DNA from: Pictodentalium vernedei
Lineage: Eukaryota; Mollusca; Scaphopoda; Dentaliida; Dentaliidae
NCBI GenBank assembly: GCA_031216915.1
Contig: CM062297.1
Coordinates: forward strand, 176,814,356 to 176,878,355
Reading direction: 5' to 3'
DNA: 64,000 nucleotides
Under the pieces are notes generated by a model. The model was given only the letters and a program-made list of their open reading frames with translations, made no database searches and was not told the DNA's origin. Position numbers and translations under genes: made by a program. Positions 40,512 to 51,073 of the stretch are shown here, piece by piece; position 1 is the first letter of the stretch; every line of letters begins with the position of its first letter.

Positions 40512-41336
40512 CTAATTTTTATTTTCACGCTCTATCTTATTATTATTACCATCGGGAACATAAAACTTGTCGAATCCGCACCGATATTTTCCGCGATTAA
40601 ATTCCCTCGTCAAATCGATCACGACGAAATTGTAAAGTCCACCATCCCGAACCCTCTTGCAGAATCTCCTGAATTCGGCAGCGCTCATGTCGTTTGCGAC
40701 GTGATCGTCATAGATGTGATTGAGATTCTTGAGATCTTGGCGAAAGAGACATAGAAAATTAGCGTTCTCCCTTATCGTCTGTCTGGGCAATCGAAAATAA
40801 TTCTGCGACAGGTAGAAACAGTCCACGTTGCTGTGTCGACCCCTAACGTAATACGATTCGCATCGGTTCTGTCTCTCCAAAAGCAGATCGTCGAAAATCA
40901 TGAGATTCTTATCTTCCGATTTCAGTTCTCTAGGATCCGGAACGTCGCTAGCGTTCTCATAAAATCGACACTCGACGTTCGAAGATGCATTTCTCTTCAT
41001 CAGCTCCGTCGCCGCGCCGTCCAAAATGGTCGAGAGCGGAGCTCCACACTTGTCGAATTCCTCCCTACTGTCAAAGATTCTGGCTATGACGTCCTTGGGC
41101 AATCTGCGATCCATGCACTCTCGAAGCAATCTGTATTCGGGTTGAAACAAGCTCTTGCCAAACACGAACCATCTGTCGTAATCCAACCAGTCGGGTCGGG
41201 ACAACAGATTCATCAACAGATTGGTCTTTCCACAATTCGATTTTCCCACTATCAAACCTCTTATGCTCTTGGGAAAGAACTCGTTATTCGACCTCTTGGT
41301 CGCAGCGTCGTTCCAAGACATATCTTTAATGTTCAT
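40512..41336 (-). CDS. FtsK/HerA-type genome packaging ATPase, copy B
   Basis: This intact 274-residue frame has Walker A GKSNCGKT at residues 31-38 and Walker B NLMIFDDLL around 145-153. The C-terminal segment GLYNFVVIDLTREFNRGKY is complete here and partly deleted in element A. The enzyme would translocate element DNA into preformed capsids. It is flanked by the minor capsid gene and the core-like gene on the same strand. Confidence 0.9.
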   Translation of the reverse strand: MNIKDMSWNDAATKRSNNEFFPKSIRGLIVGKSNCGKTNLLMNLLSRPDWLDYDRWFVFGKSLFQPEYRLLRECMDRRLPKDVIARIFDSREEFDKCGAPLSTILDGAATELMKRNASSNVECRFYENASDVPDPRELKSEDKNLMIFDDLLLERQNRCESYYVRGRHSNVDCFYLSQNYFRLPRQTIRENANFLCLFRQDLKNLNHIYDDHVANDMSAAEFRRFCKRVRDGGLYNFVVIDLTREFNRGKYRCGFDKFYVPDGNNNKIERENKN

Positions 41337-41442
41337 CTTTTGTTTTTTTTGGTTTTTTTTTGTTATTTTAGATTCTTTTTAAACACAAATTTTTTATGTT
41401 TTTCAAACTCTGTTATTTAATGTTATTATTATTATTATTTAT

Positions 41443-41826
41443 TTATATCGCACCGTCGCGAGTTCTCTTCAATCCGGATCCACTCGTCATTTTGGCTAAA
41501 TCTTGTATGGGCACCACGCCATCCTTTAAATCTTTCCAATCTTTCAGCGTTCGCTCTAACGCAGCTCGCTTCGCCGGCGGCGGACTGATCAACTTGCCGA
41601 TCAACGCGTCGGCTGCCCTCTTGCCAGCCGCAGAAGCTATCCTACCACTGGCTTCGGAAGCGGCTTTCTTACCAGCATCCAAAGCCGTCTTCTTACCGAC
41701 CTCAAACGCGGTCGATGCGAGTTTTCTACCCGCATTGCTCGTGAACGCTCGCATTATAGAATCGACGATGCCAGAACCGCCTTGAACGTAAGTCCTGACG
41801 TATCCCCTGTTCTTTATCACCAACAT
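41443..41826 (-). CDS. Small basic core-like Polinton protein, copy B
   Basis: This intact 127-residue frame is highly similar to 5949-6329. YVQGGSGIVDSIMRAF near the N-terminus contains a GG step suited to adenain-type cleavage. The centre is Ala/Lys-rich and helical, and the C-terminus ends SGSGLKRTRDG. A virion core or DNA-condensing role is inferred from composition and position. Confidence 0.6.
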   Translation of the reverse strand: MLVIKNRGYVRTYVQGGSGIVDSIMRAFTSNAGRKLASTAFEVGKKTALDAGKKAASEASGRIASAAGKRAADALIGKLISPPPAKRAALERTLKDWKDLKDGVVPIQDLAKMTSGSGLKRTRDGAI

Positions 41827-41981
41827 ATTTTATTTTTATGATATATTTTTGTTTTTGTTTTTCACTGGTAAATCGTTTTTGCCGTTTAAATACTTTTTTA
41901 TTATTCTAGTGTAAGAATTTACTGTTTTATTTTTGTTTGTTTGTTTGTTTGTTTCTCTCTCTACTTATTATTATATACACA

Positions 41982-42890
41982 TCAATCCTTCAATTCGTTC
42001 ATCAGCCTTTTATACTGGTTTTTATTCAAAACCTTCTGTTTCAACAATTCGTCAGATATGGCAACTATCTGATTATCTAATCCCGTGTTACCAGTCCGTC
42101 TGCTCGCCATCAACAAACTCAATCTCTGACACAGAGCGACGGGATCGCTCGGAAGAAAAGTAGCGGTTTTCACCCCTTTGCCGGTCACCGATTCGACGAA
42201 CTTCTTGTTCATCTCCCATATGGGTTTCACCACTTTCGTCCACTTGTAACCTCTGTTAGCTTTGGGTCTCGTCTCTTTGGCATCGTTATTTCTCTTCATG
42301 GCGTGAGTCTGAACTAGAATGTCGCCGTAATTGTCGAAATCCTGTTCCGTGTAATCTCCAGGCTTATCGTAAAGGAGCAATCTCCGCAGACCATCAGTTA
42401 CTTCATATTTATTCGAACCCACGATCAATTCATCATCGTCCATTTCCACTTCCGTATCACCTACAAACGTTCTCCCCTGAGAATCCTTATAAATTCCATA
42501 CGACTGATCTCTCTTACCGCCATCATCATCGGACGATGCGATGCAACTAGTGGTGATAGTCGAAGCCGTATCATCAGACTCGCTCATATCTGTTTGAATT
42601 CCCGTGGGAACGTAATCCGGTGTAGATTGAACGGAATACCGATTTCCAAAACTAGGAGGCAACGAACCCATTCTCAAAGAACTCTCCTTTATGGGTCTCA
42701 ATTCTTCGACTATCTCCTTCCTGCTTCGCTCTTGACCCTCCGTCACGGGTTTAAATATTTTTGCGGCTTCGCGTCTGAGCTCCATCTCACCGAGACGTAT
42801 GCTCCTATCAGACGACTGAATGCTCTTCTTGGCACGTTCAATTTCGTTTATAATTCGATCTCGGTATCTAGGATCCATCTTCCAAAACAT
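41982..42890 (-). CDS. Conserved Polinton protein of 302 residues, intact
   Basis: This full-length frame starts MFWKMDPRYRDRI. The N-terminal half is charged and probably coiled (RAKKSIQSSDRSIRLGEMEL) with a Ser/Thr-rich acidic linker (SESDDTASTITTS). The C-terminal half holds the conserved GDYTEQDFDNYGDILVQTHA, RGYKWTKVVKPIW and RTGNTGLDNQ blocks. It is the outermost gene on the right and the source of the fragment duplicated at 36722-37156. A homologue in element A is broken. Function unknown; a virion-associated role is likely from gene order. Confidence 0.75.
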   Translation of the reverse strand: MFWKMDPRYRDRIINEIERAKKSIQSSDRSIRLGEMELRREAAKIFKPVTEGQERSRKEIVEELRPIKESSLRMGSLPPSFGNRYSVQSTPDYVPTGIQTDMSESDDTASTITTSCIASSDDDGGKRDQSYGIYKDSQGRTFVGDTEVEMDDDELIVGSNKYEVTDGLRRLLLYDKPGDYTEQDFDNYGDILVQTHAMKRNNDAKETRPKANRGYKWTKVVKPIWEMNKKFVESVTGKGVKTATFLPSDPVALCQRLSLLMASRRTGNTGLDNQIVAISDELLKQKVLNKNQYKRLMNELKD

Positions 42891-43560
42891 CTTTCGTTTG
42901 AAATGTTTTTATTTATTTTCAAAATTAAATGTTTAATTATATTTTTTTTTATATTTTATGTTTTAAGTATTAAAATCTCTTTCCGTCTTAATATAATATC
43001 TGAAAATATTTCACATCTCAAACTCGCTGTGTTAATTGAAGTTTTAAAAAAATACGTTTAAATAGTACATGACAAACCGGTTTCTGATGTGACGCATTTT
43101 GACAGTAGTGTTTACATTTTGTCAAAAGATCTTCATTCATTCACACATCAATTCACCGAGTGTCGAATTAAGAGAGAATCCTTTTTGATGACTTGTTAAA
43201 CAGTTTCAACACACAATGGAAAACTGATTTTAACAAATCACTCTCCGATTGCTATCATGAATATATTAAAAAATTTTACCACTCAAAGCCTAATTGAGCG
43301 GAAAATGCGTTTTAAACATTCCGATAAGTGTTTCGAACAAACGCTTAACAGTCAATCTCGCAATCAAGACAAAACACGAATATCTATTACAAATCATCTA
43401 AAAAAACCCTCAAAACTCAATTTTTATCCCTCCCATCAACAGAAAACATCAATGTCTATAATACAGACTATATTCGTAATCGACTCTTTTTGAACAAAAA
43501 ACCTCATTCACTCATTACGATAACATGTGTTAGTTTTTTTTACTTCAGGAAGACGTGACT
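42891..43560. other. Right subterminal non-coding region of element B
   Basis: Homologous in patches to 7370-8460 of element A: AAACCGGTTTCTGATGTGAC, AATATATTAAAAAWTTTTACC and CTAATTGAGCGG recur in the same order. The long tandem duplications of element A are absent. No gene is recognised; the frame 43257-43493 has no counterpart in A. Confidence 0.55.
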
Positions 43561-44105
43561 GGATTTGCAAATTTCCAACCACACCGACGACAACGACACT
43601 CTTCGTTCAGATTGAGTTCTTTACGAGAATCGAGCGATCCGATCGCTCGATCAGCTGAGTGTTTTGTTTGCCTCAAAAACAAAAACGAGGGAGAGTTCTA
43701 AATCATCTGTACCAACGCAATTGCCGATTCTGAATCGCTGATTTAGAACCTCCAAAACTGTTTTTTGATGATGAGCCAGAATCTTATGCTTTCGCTCGCG
43801 TTCGCCGACGATGGATCGGTGGTCTGATCTGCGATTCGAACGTCGACGAAAAATCACGTACAAGATACAACTGAAGATGTACGATTTCACCCTTTTTTTT
43901 AAAAACGCGCGTTCACCACGAGTATTTGAACGTTAAAAGCGCGATCTAGGAGTCACGACTGTACATGGGGGTGATTCAAGATCATGTACAGTTTTATGAA
44001 CAAGCGTGTGATTTAACACTGAATTCCACGTTGGTGAACGCATCGTGAACGTATTTTGTACACGTACATGTACAAGTGATAGTATATCGGCAATTATTAC
44101 CTACT
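43561..44105 (-). repeat. Right terminal inverted repeat of Polinton B
   Basis: This is the complement of 27880-28425 with a few substitutions and single-base indels in A-runs. It ends ATTACCTACT at 44105 and is followed by the target duplication ATCCTC. Confidence 0.93.
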
Positions 44106-44640
44106 ATCCTCAAATATCGAAACGAGTCGAAGAGCAGTCTGTGCGAGTCACTCGCACGAGCAGTTGCTCTATAGCTCATTTGTTAGATGGGATTCGAGTC
44201 GTTCGAGCGGTATGTGCCAGTCACTCGATCGAGCAATTACTCTAAAGCTCATTTCCTCCGTGAGCTTCGAATCGTTCGAGCAATGACTTTTCAGTAACTA
44301 TTCGATAGCTTATAAGGGGAATATTTGAGATAGGTATGTCCTAGGATGGCCTTAAAGGCTGGGCCGAATGGGTAATAGTATCCTCAGACAAGTATCCTAT
44401 AAAACGTATCCTCGAATAATACAATACCAGGCCATAGGTATCCTCAAATACCGAAATGAGTCGAAGAGCAGTATGTGCGAGTCACTCGAATGAGCAATTG
44501 CTCTATAGCTCATTTGCTCGATGGACTTCTAGTCGTTCGATCAGTATGTGCGAGTCACTCGATCGAGAAATTGCTCTAAAGCTCATTTGCTTGATGGGAT
44601 TCAAGTCGTTTGAGCAATGACTTAACCCTAACTACTCGAT
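44106..44640. repeat. Four-copy repeat to the right of Polinton B, including an empty-site paralogue
   Basis: Units with GAGTCACTCG...GAGCAATTGCTCTA and TCGTTCGAGCA occur at about 44140, 44215, 44470 and 44545. At 44426-44490 the sequence CCATAGGTATCCTCAAATACC continues uninterrupted into GAGTCGAAGAGCAGTATGTG. It corresponds to left flank (CATAGGCATCCTC) plus right flank (ATCCTCAAATATCG) of Polinton B without the insertion. Confidence 0.75.
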
Positions 44641-44889
44641 AGATTCTTGGCTTTAGGAATGACTCAGGCCTTTGTTGTACAGAAGGGAGATAACTCTGCA
44701 TAAAGTTTACGGAAAATGAAGCACTGGTGATTATAAGACTTAGATGAGAGAATCGGAGATAGTTTGGACTGGATAGAATGTTAGTGTTAGAGTAGCATCT
44801 GCAATAGGCATAAAGATGGGGTTCTGGTAAAATCAGGTCCAGTAACCCTATTAAATAGAACATACATCCAGGCGATATCTCGGTCCTAT

Positions 44890-45345
44890 AGCATTACGAG
44901 TTATTTTTATATGCCCCAAAATAGAGGTTCGCCAGTCCGTTTTGGTGGTTAGGGATAGATTTTGGTGGTTTGTAGGGTTGTCGGGTCTATTTGGGTAATT
45001 CTACGAAGTATCCAAGCCAGACAATTAATCTAGTTCAATCGAACTCACCCCGGGGCGTTTCGGTGCTATAGCACTATGTGCTAAACCGATAAAATGGGGA
45101 ATTCGTATAAAATAAAGTCGTTTTTGGTGATTTGGAGGGATTATCGGGTTTATTTGGGTAATTAGATTTACTCCTATTCAATCGAACTTACCCCCGGTGC
45201 GCCCGGGGTACTATAGCACTACGTGCTACTATTAAAATCTTCGGTATGGCGGTCCTAAAAAGTTTTTTTTTTTTAAGTATCCGTTGTAAATAGAGTCGTT
45301 TTTGTTGATTTGGAGGGGTTGTTTGTGGTAATTCTACGAATCGGA
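44890..45345. repeat. Subterminal repeats of the outer element
   Basis: TTTGGAGGGATTATCGGGTT and TATTTGGGTAATT segments recur at about 44930-45000, 45120-45165 and 45300-45345. GCACTACGTGCTA-like palindromes lie at about 45072 and 45210. Related sequence on the left lies at 27460-27500. Confidence 0.55.
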
Positions 45346-45681
45346 AAATTACTCTTGTACAAAGGAACACACTATCTGAAAATACTCCCATCTGGTTGTA
45401 AGCATTTGGGTCACATAGCAACCACGTGCTACCATAGAAACCAAGATGGTGGCCTCCAGAAAACAAAATGGACGACGGAAACACGTATGACCCTAACAAC
45501 ACGAGCCGTGCATGCGCATTAACGCAACGTGTCACTATTGGGATGACGTCACAAGATGGCCGCTCACATGGGCTACCATGACAACCAAACATGGCGCCAC
45601 CAGGTCACGTGACTATGACGTCACATGAGATTCTGCATGAGATCCTGCCAATGGGGGACGGTTCTTCGCTCTCCTACTACT

Positions 45682-45864
45682 TACGTGAGCCAATTCACCA
45701 TTGTATATAGAAGTCGAGCAAAGTTTCGCGTGTTGCGCCGTTGGTTGTCATGATTAGCATCCAGTTCCTTGAACAATGTAGAAATGAGCTGTGTTAAGTT
45801 GCAGCCGAAGTATGCGCCCATCAAGAGTGGTACAAGTATCCATTATCCGTTGTGGAATATGTAG

Positions 45865-45906
<42 letters not shown>

Positions 45907-47248
45907 CAGCTATCTTTTTGAGATACAAAATGAAAAAAATAATGAAAACTGAACTGCGATTGTTTTGTACATAGCGCTGGTTGGTTGTGGACGTTACTTT
46001 AGGTAAAGGGTAAACATAAAAAATAGCATGCACACATATACACCCTGACATACCTCCAACACACACACTTATAAGACCCCCCCCCACACACACACACACA
46101 CACACATGCCTCCCCCCCCCCCCTCACCGTATCTCTTACACACACATCGGCCCCACCCCACAACCATACGCGCATACCATCTAATTTTTACGAAATAATA
46201 TTTGTTCTGTTTACTTTAAACATTGACTTGTGGCTCTTGAATGCCATCGAGTTCGTTTTATGATTTCCAATAAACAATAATTATTATTTTTCTTGTTAGG
46301 TGATAAATGTTACTCAGTATTTTGTGTTACGTAAAATATTACCAAGAACATATTCAGAAATACAGCACCTAAAAAATTCTCAGAAACTTTTCTCAATTTG
46401 CACTAGTTCGACCATTTATCAAAAACTTCAGACAAACATTTCACACATGGGTAGTGCAGCTAACTTCTCACCGCGAGAAATTCTTTCCGGGAAATCTATT
46501 TTCTGCCACGACCCTGGCCTGCTCACTTTACATTTACGGAAACTCGCAGTTTCGGTTTCTGTCCGGCTTAATATTTCCTCATTTTACAGCAAAATATAAC
46601 AACCAACTAACATACCTTATATTCATTTCACGGACAGAAACACAAGGGATTGAAATAGACCAGGATTGGACTATAAAGTAAGTAAACAGCGAGAGGAAAA
46701 AGGCGTCCAGTACTGGTTCGCGGGGTAACATATAAATTTTAATTACTTTAATGACAGGCTCAAGACTATGACCAGATGCCAGATAATTAATTATAAGGCG
46801 ATAAGGCCACACAAAATAAATTAATTGATTCTCAGGCAATCTATTTTTTTCAAATCAGTGAGGGAGGGAGGGAGTTATATTTTTAATTTTTATTTTTTTC
46901 TTCCATATAATCACCATGGATTCAGAGGTTTTCCGCTGACTTTTCACACACAGCATACACAAAAAGTGCATAATTAGGCACACTAAAAACTCTGTGTTTA
47001 GGGTAACCTGTAGAAAAAATTAGGGTAGGACGGATTTTTTTTTTATTTTATTAATTTTTTTTTCTACTGTTTTGGAGGAGAGGAATTTCCACTAATGCTT
47101 AATGGTTGCAATCATTTCTTGTTGTAATACTGTTCAAATAGAAAACAACAGAGCTGAATACCACTCGCATTTGCTTCCTTTTTTAAATATAAATAAAGTT
47201 CCTTAGGAACATACGGAAGCCTATTAACTTCACGTCGTTTTTAGTTAT
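45682..47248. other. Host DNA with microsatellite and MITE fragment, no gene
   Basis: It contains a (CAGA)n tract at 45864-45904, a half copy of the TTAA MITE family at 45908-46015 (ending TTTAGGTAAAGGGTA), CA and C runs at 46075-46125, and nothing coding that can be supported. Confidence 0.55.
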
Positions 47249-47461
47249 TAAATTGTAGCTACAATTTAATAAATTGTACCTACAATTTAGCTAAATTGTA
47301 CTTACAATTTAATAAATTGTACCTACAATTTAGCTAAATTGTTCTTACAATTTAATTAATTGTACCTACAATTTAATGAATTGTAACTACAATTTATTAA
47401 ACTGCACCTGCAATTCAGCTAAATTGTAGCTACAATTTAATAAATTGTAGCTACAATTTAG
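47249..47461. repeat. Tandem array of palindromic units (AAATTGTAGCTACAATTT type)
   Basis: About nine to ten units of roughly 20-24 bp, each itself a palindrome such as AAATTGTACCTACAATTT or AAATTGTAGCTACAATTT, alternate with TAGCT or AATA linkers. One further degenerate unit is at about 47488-47505. Confidence 0.85.
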
Positions 47462-47620
47462 CGCCTGTGCTTTTATTGGTCAAGCTCAATTGTAGCTGCA
47501 ATTTAACTGGCCAATTGGGTTCGTTGTTTTGTTTTCGCTGAAATATGACTGATTGTAATCCCGAACTTACAAATATTCAGAATACGATGTTCAGGTTGCA
47601 ATTAGTCGCCAACTCGTTCC

Positions 47621-47676
47621 CTGAGTTCCAATGTGTTCTATGTGTCAGCAGGCACATTTAACACATTGGAACTCAG
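47621..47676. repeat. Short hairpin element, copy 1
   Basis: CTGAGTTCCAATGTGTTC... pairs with ...AACACATTGGAACTCAG over 24 bp with one or two mismatches. The same hairpin is found at 51026-51073 and 63413-63460. Confidence 0.8.
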
Positions 47677-47699
47677 GGGGCGAAATGTTGGTATCCTCA

Positions 47700-49370
47700 T
47701 ATCGTTTTCAGACATCTTTTATTTGTGTGTTTAGGACGACTGGAAATTAATTACGTCATCGCTCTCCCACAGAGAGGTATGGAACTTTAGAATTCAGCCC
47801 TGAGTTCTTTTTTTCTATAGATTTACAAAATATACACACTTTATACCAAAGTTCTGATCGTTGATAGAAATAATCAAATTAATCAGATCATGTTGGCTGA
47901 TTTTTAGAAGTTAAGGAGACCTGATGTAAATCAATCTCTGGATACGTTTGTCAACTTCCATACTTGATATATCTTTGCATGCATGTAGCTGTTAGCTAAC
48001 TGTAAAACACATTACATGTGGGTGGTGGACAGATTAACATTAAAATATTTAGAGAGGCGTTACTACTCTGACATTAACAAGAAGGACGCCAACGCCCTAT
48101 AGCTCACCAGCATTCCTCTTTGATGGTAACTTTTGCAGACACAAGAACTGTATCAAACAGGCTCATAACATGCGACAAATCTGACCTAAACAAAAACTTT
48201 AACACACTGAAAATGTCTAAGTGTGAGGTAAACAGGAAACTTAACATTAAAAATGGGATGAAAAATTTGAAGAAATTCACTGGACAAGGCTTAAATGATG
48301 CTAGAATGATAATGAGGAACATGTATGTTGGAATATAAGCACCATGGGAAGAGAAGGAAAACAGCAGCTGACCTAAACACAAACTTAAAAATGAAATTCT
48401 GAGGTAAACAGAAAAGTAAACGTAACTAAGGCTTCTCAAAATCACATAGATACTTTGATTTTCCCCAAACTGAGGAATTAGACAAAGTGGGCAGTATCAC
48501 GGCGAAGATAGCGCACCTTTTGCCATTTTGGATGAACCTGATTGCTACACATAATTTTGAAATCTTGAACCTCAAAATCAGTTTCAAAATCACAGTTGAA
48601 GACGGATGGAAATTTAAGGTTACAATGAACTAAATGAGCGACTTTTACTCAATAAAATTTTTAGGTTCGGCATAATTCTTTTAGGGTCGGTCGGGTTGCC
48701 CTAAACACAGGTATTTTTGGCCTTATACAAATTAACTCACTTAATTTTAACCCTCAACGGCCTAATTCCTTGATCACTTTTTACTGCAACAAAACAGATG
48801 CCCCAACATGCTGTCTATGGGGAAACTTGCAAGTTATATTCTAAGTGCCTCGGCGGTCATTTGTAGGCAAGACATGGCTGGCTTCATAGGCAGTCGAGAC
48901 TTGCCTAGAAACAACTGCAAAGCCACAGGATGGAGACGGTTTTTAGTTATTCTCTTCAGATTCTCTTCAGATTTCAGTTGTGTACATCAATTCAACAATG
49001 GAAAAAGTTTCGAGTCAATTTTGGAATAAACTGCAATGTAATATAAACATCCAATGATGGGGTTCAATTTCAATGAGGGATTGCCTGAGAATCAAATCAT
49101 TTATTTTTTAGGCCTAAAATTAAATGTTTGAATTTTGAAACACTCTCTGCTATTACGGATGGAGTATGATAGAGTATCTGTTTTCATAAAACATCGTTTA
49201 TGGCCTCACTGGAAAACTGAAACGAATCAACGGGCCCGTTCCAATAGGGGGGGGGGGGTGCGGGGGGGGGGGGTGCGGGGGGGGGGGGGGTCATATGTTA
49301 TGTTTAGGTAAAAATTGATAAACAGTTGAACGAGAAATAAAATTTGAATATCATTTTTTTGTGATTAGTG
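47700..49370. other. Host intergenic DNA, no gene recognised
   Basis: Short frames only. G-runs occur at 49240-49290 (three blocks separated by TGC). No domain, splice structure or further element is supported. Confidence 0.45.
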
Positions 49371-49371
49371 C

Positions 49372-49554
49372 AGCGGGGCGCAGAGCCTCATTAGTACAGC
49401 ACTGGACTTGAGATCAAAATGTCGTATAGGTTTAATCCTGTGTGTGAAGCGAACTTGACATCGATAGTACACGTACCTTCAGTGTAGGATTTGTACGTTG
49501 GAAAGTCCAATAATTACTCGCCACTGCCCGCTGGACGGTGGTTCTATCCAGATA

Positions 49555-49616
<62 letters not shown>
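49372..49616 (+). mobile_element. SINE copy with (AATA)n tail
   Basis: GGGGCGCAGAGCCTCATTAG followed by GCACTGGACTTGAGATCAA resembles a tRNA-derived head. It is followed by a GGACGGTGGTTCTATCCAG module and a pure (AAAT)n tract at about 49553-49616. Confidence 0.65.
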
Positions 49617-49617
<1 letters not shown>

Positions 49618-49619
49618 CG

Positions 49620-51025
49620 GGGTTGTTGCCGTCACGTTATATAATAGGTTAAAAGCCTAAAGGTTTCCGACTGGGGGTGTAGGGTAATGAATTTCCAACT
49701 AGGGAGACGGACTGGGAGGAGGGAAACCCCCCTACCGGTCCCTCCCCAGGTTGGAAATTCACTACCGAGAAAAATTTTGAAAATTAAGCCATGAAAGGAG
49801 GCATAAAATTGATTCTAGTAACGGAAATGCAAGCACATTTATGATAGAATTATCAAGTTGTTATTATTATTAGGTATTATTCCGGGTATTGAATATGTGC
49901 TAAACAAATGCTCAAGCTGAGAACTTTGAGCAATTCACACGGTCCTGACATTAAATGAGATCTTATGCACGAATGGTCAATTTTCGATTTTTCATCATTT
50001 TGTAACTGTGAATGATGGAATTAACTCAGGATAACGATTTTACATGATGTGATTTTCTTGAAGTGCAATTGGAGGATTTTTGTTTATTACGATAAGTAAA
50101 CGTACTATAGAAATCTCGTACCGATTGGCATCATGCATACTTATGAAGCGCGATATTGCGAATACTGTAGTTGTAAACAGTAACACGTAGAATTTTACCG
50201 ATTTAAAACCGAGTTGAAATTTTGGGAAGTAAAGGAGACATCAGCATCACCAAAGAAGCTCTAAACTCGAGATAGATGGAATTTCCAACTACTCATGACT
50301 TGCCCTCCGAATTTCCAACAATACGAAATTTTGGCCAGGTTTGGTGGCTGACCCCCCCCCCCCCCCCGTACCCACCCCCCCCCCCCCCCACACACACACA
50401 CCCCTGTCGCCTAGTCCCTGACTGCGCCACCATATACCCATGTGGCCAATCCGGATGGAGTACCTAGTCCATGGACACAACGCAATTATCGACATGTTAA
50501 GCAGTGAGGGATCATAATACATATTTTGGAGGCAAAATTTGAAAAATTAATGTAATTTGAATGGCGATATTTGTGAATGTAGTGCTGCTCGGATTAGGTA
50601 AAGGGCTAGACAACTACTTTTATCCACAATTCCTTGTTTTTGAATATAAGGTAGGAAAATATCCAATCCAAATATGGAGGGGAACTAAAAATATTCCGAC
50701 AGCAATTAGCATACGAAGAGACAGAAAATAGCAACGTATAGAGCTTTGCATCGATAATTTGTGTGGGAAACTTTGTTAGTCTCAAGTTTTATGTTGTCAT
50801 TTTAAATTCGGAGTCTGAAATATATAACCCATTATGTTACAGCAACTCAATATTTCATATGCTTTTAAAAACGGGAAAGGAGGTATCAGTTTTCTGTAAT
50901 GTAATGTTAATTTGTAACACTCGTCGTTGTGCAGCAATGTCACGACACGACTTTTTTGATACCAGTGAGCAGGAAAAGCTGCAAAATCGTCTGCAAGATT
51001 AGGCAGGCTACACTTCGTACCGTTG
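49620..51025. other. Host intergenic DNA with homopolymers and a MITE fragment
   Basis: It contains C-runs at about 50353-50390 followed by (CA)n. A degraded TTAA-MITE half lies at about 50520-50610 (GCGATATTTGTGAATGTAGTGCTG, shown here by its GTGAATGTAGTGCTG core). No gene is recognised. Confidence 0.45.
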
Positions 51026-51073
51026 GTTCCAATGTGTTCTATGTGCCTATTGGCACATAGAACACATTGGAAC
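51026..51073. repeat. Short hairpin element, copy 2 (perfect)
   Basis: A perfect 22-bp stem (51026-51047 with 51052-51073) has a 4-nt loop; arms begin GTTCCAATGTGTTCTATG. The flanks TCGTACCGTTG and TCAGGGAACGAC are unlike each other. Confidence 0.85.

Larger units (their letters stand above)
27880..44105. mobile_element. Polinton/Maverick element B, complete (16,226 bp)
   Basis: The left terminus AGTAGGTAATAATTGCCG (27880) and right terminus CGGCAATTATTACCTACT (44105) are inverted. Flanking ATCCTC at 27874-27879 and 44106-44111 is a perfect 6-bp target duplication. Terminal inverted repeats are about 545 bp with fewer than ten differences noticed by eye. Genes include integrase, PLA2-like, major and minor capsid, packaging ATPase, adenain-like protease, fibre-like protein, polymerase C-terminal part and a TFIIS-like zinc ribbon. 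The polymerase lacks its N-terminal half and several genes have lesions, so it is non-autonomous in its present state. Confidence 0.95.
27108..45681. mobile_element. Outer AGTAGTAG-ended inverted-repeat element hosting Polinton B
   Basis: The left end (AGTAGTAGTGGAGGGATG, 27108) and right end (complement of AGTAGTAGGAGAGCGAAG, ending 45681) are inverted. The similarity continues inward for about 400 bp (CATTGGCAGGATCTCATG, CACGTGACCTGGTGGCGCC, CCAAGATGGTGGCC-type segments). The flanking 6 bp are TACGAG (27102-27107) and TACGTG (45682-45687), 5 of 6 identical. Without Polinton B the element would be about 2.3 kb and non-coding. Ends and duplication length match Polinton integration; it resembles the foldback element at 52312-54231. 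Confidence 0.68.

Noticed and set aside
45908-46015. Possible independent gene or regulatory element ending TAGGTAAAGGGTA
   Set aside because: It is a half copy of the TTAA foldback MITE family.
47249-47461. Palindromic array considered as a CRISPR array
   Set aside because: No unique spacers; linkers are 2-6 bp and repeated.
49372-49445. Possible tRNA gene
   Set aside because: tRNA-like head continues into a SINE body with an (AAAT)n tail; B box degraded.
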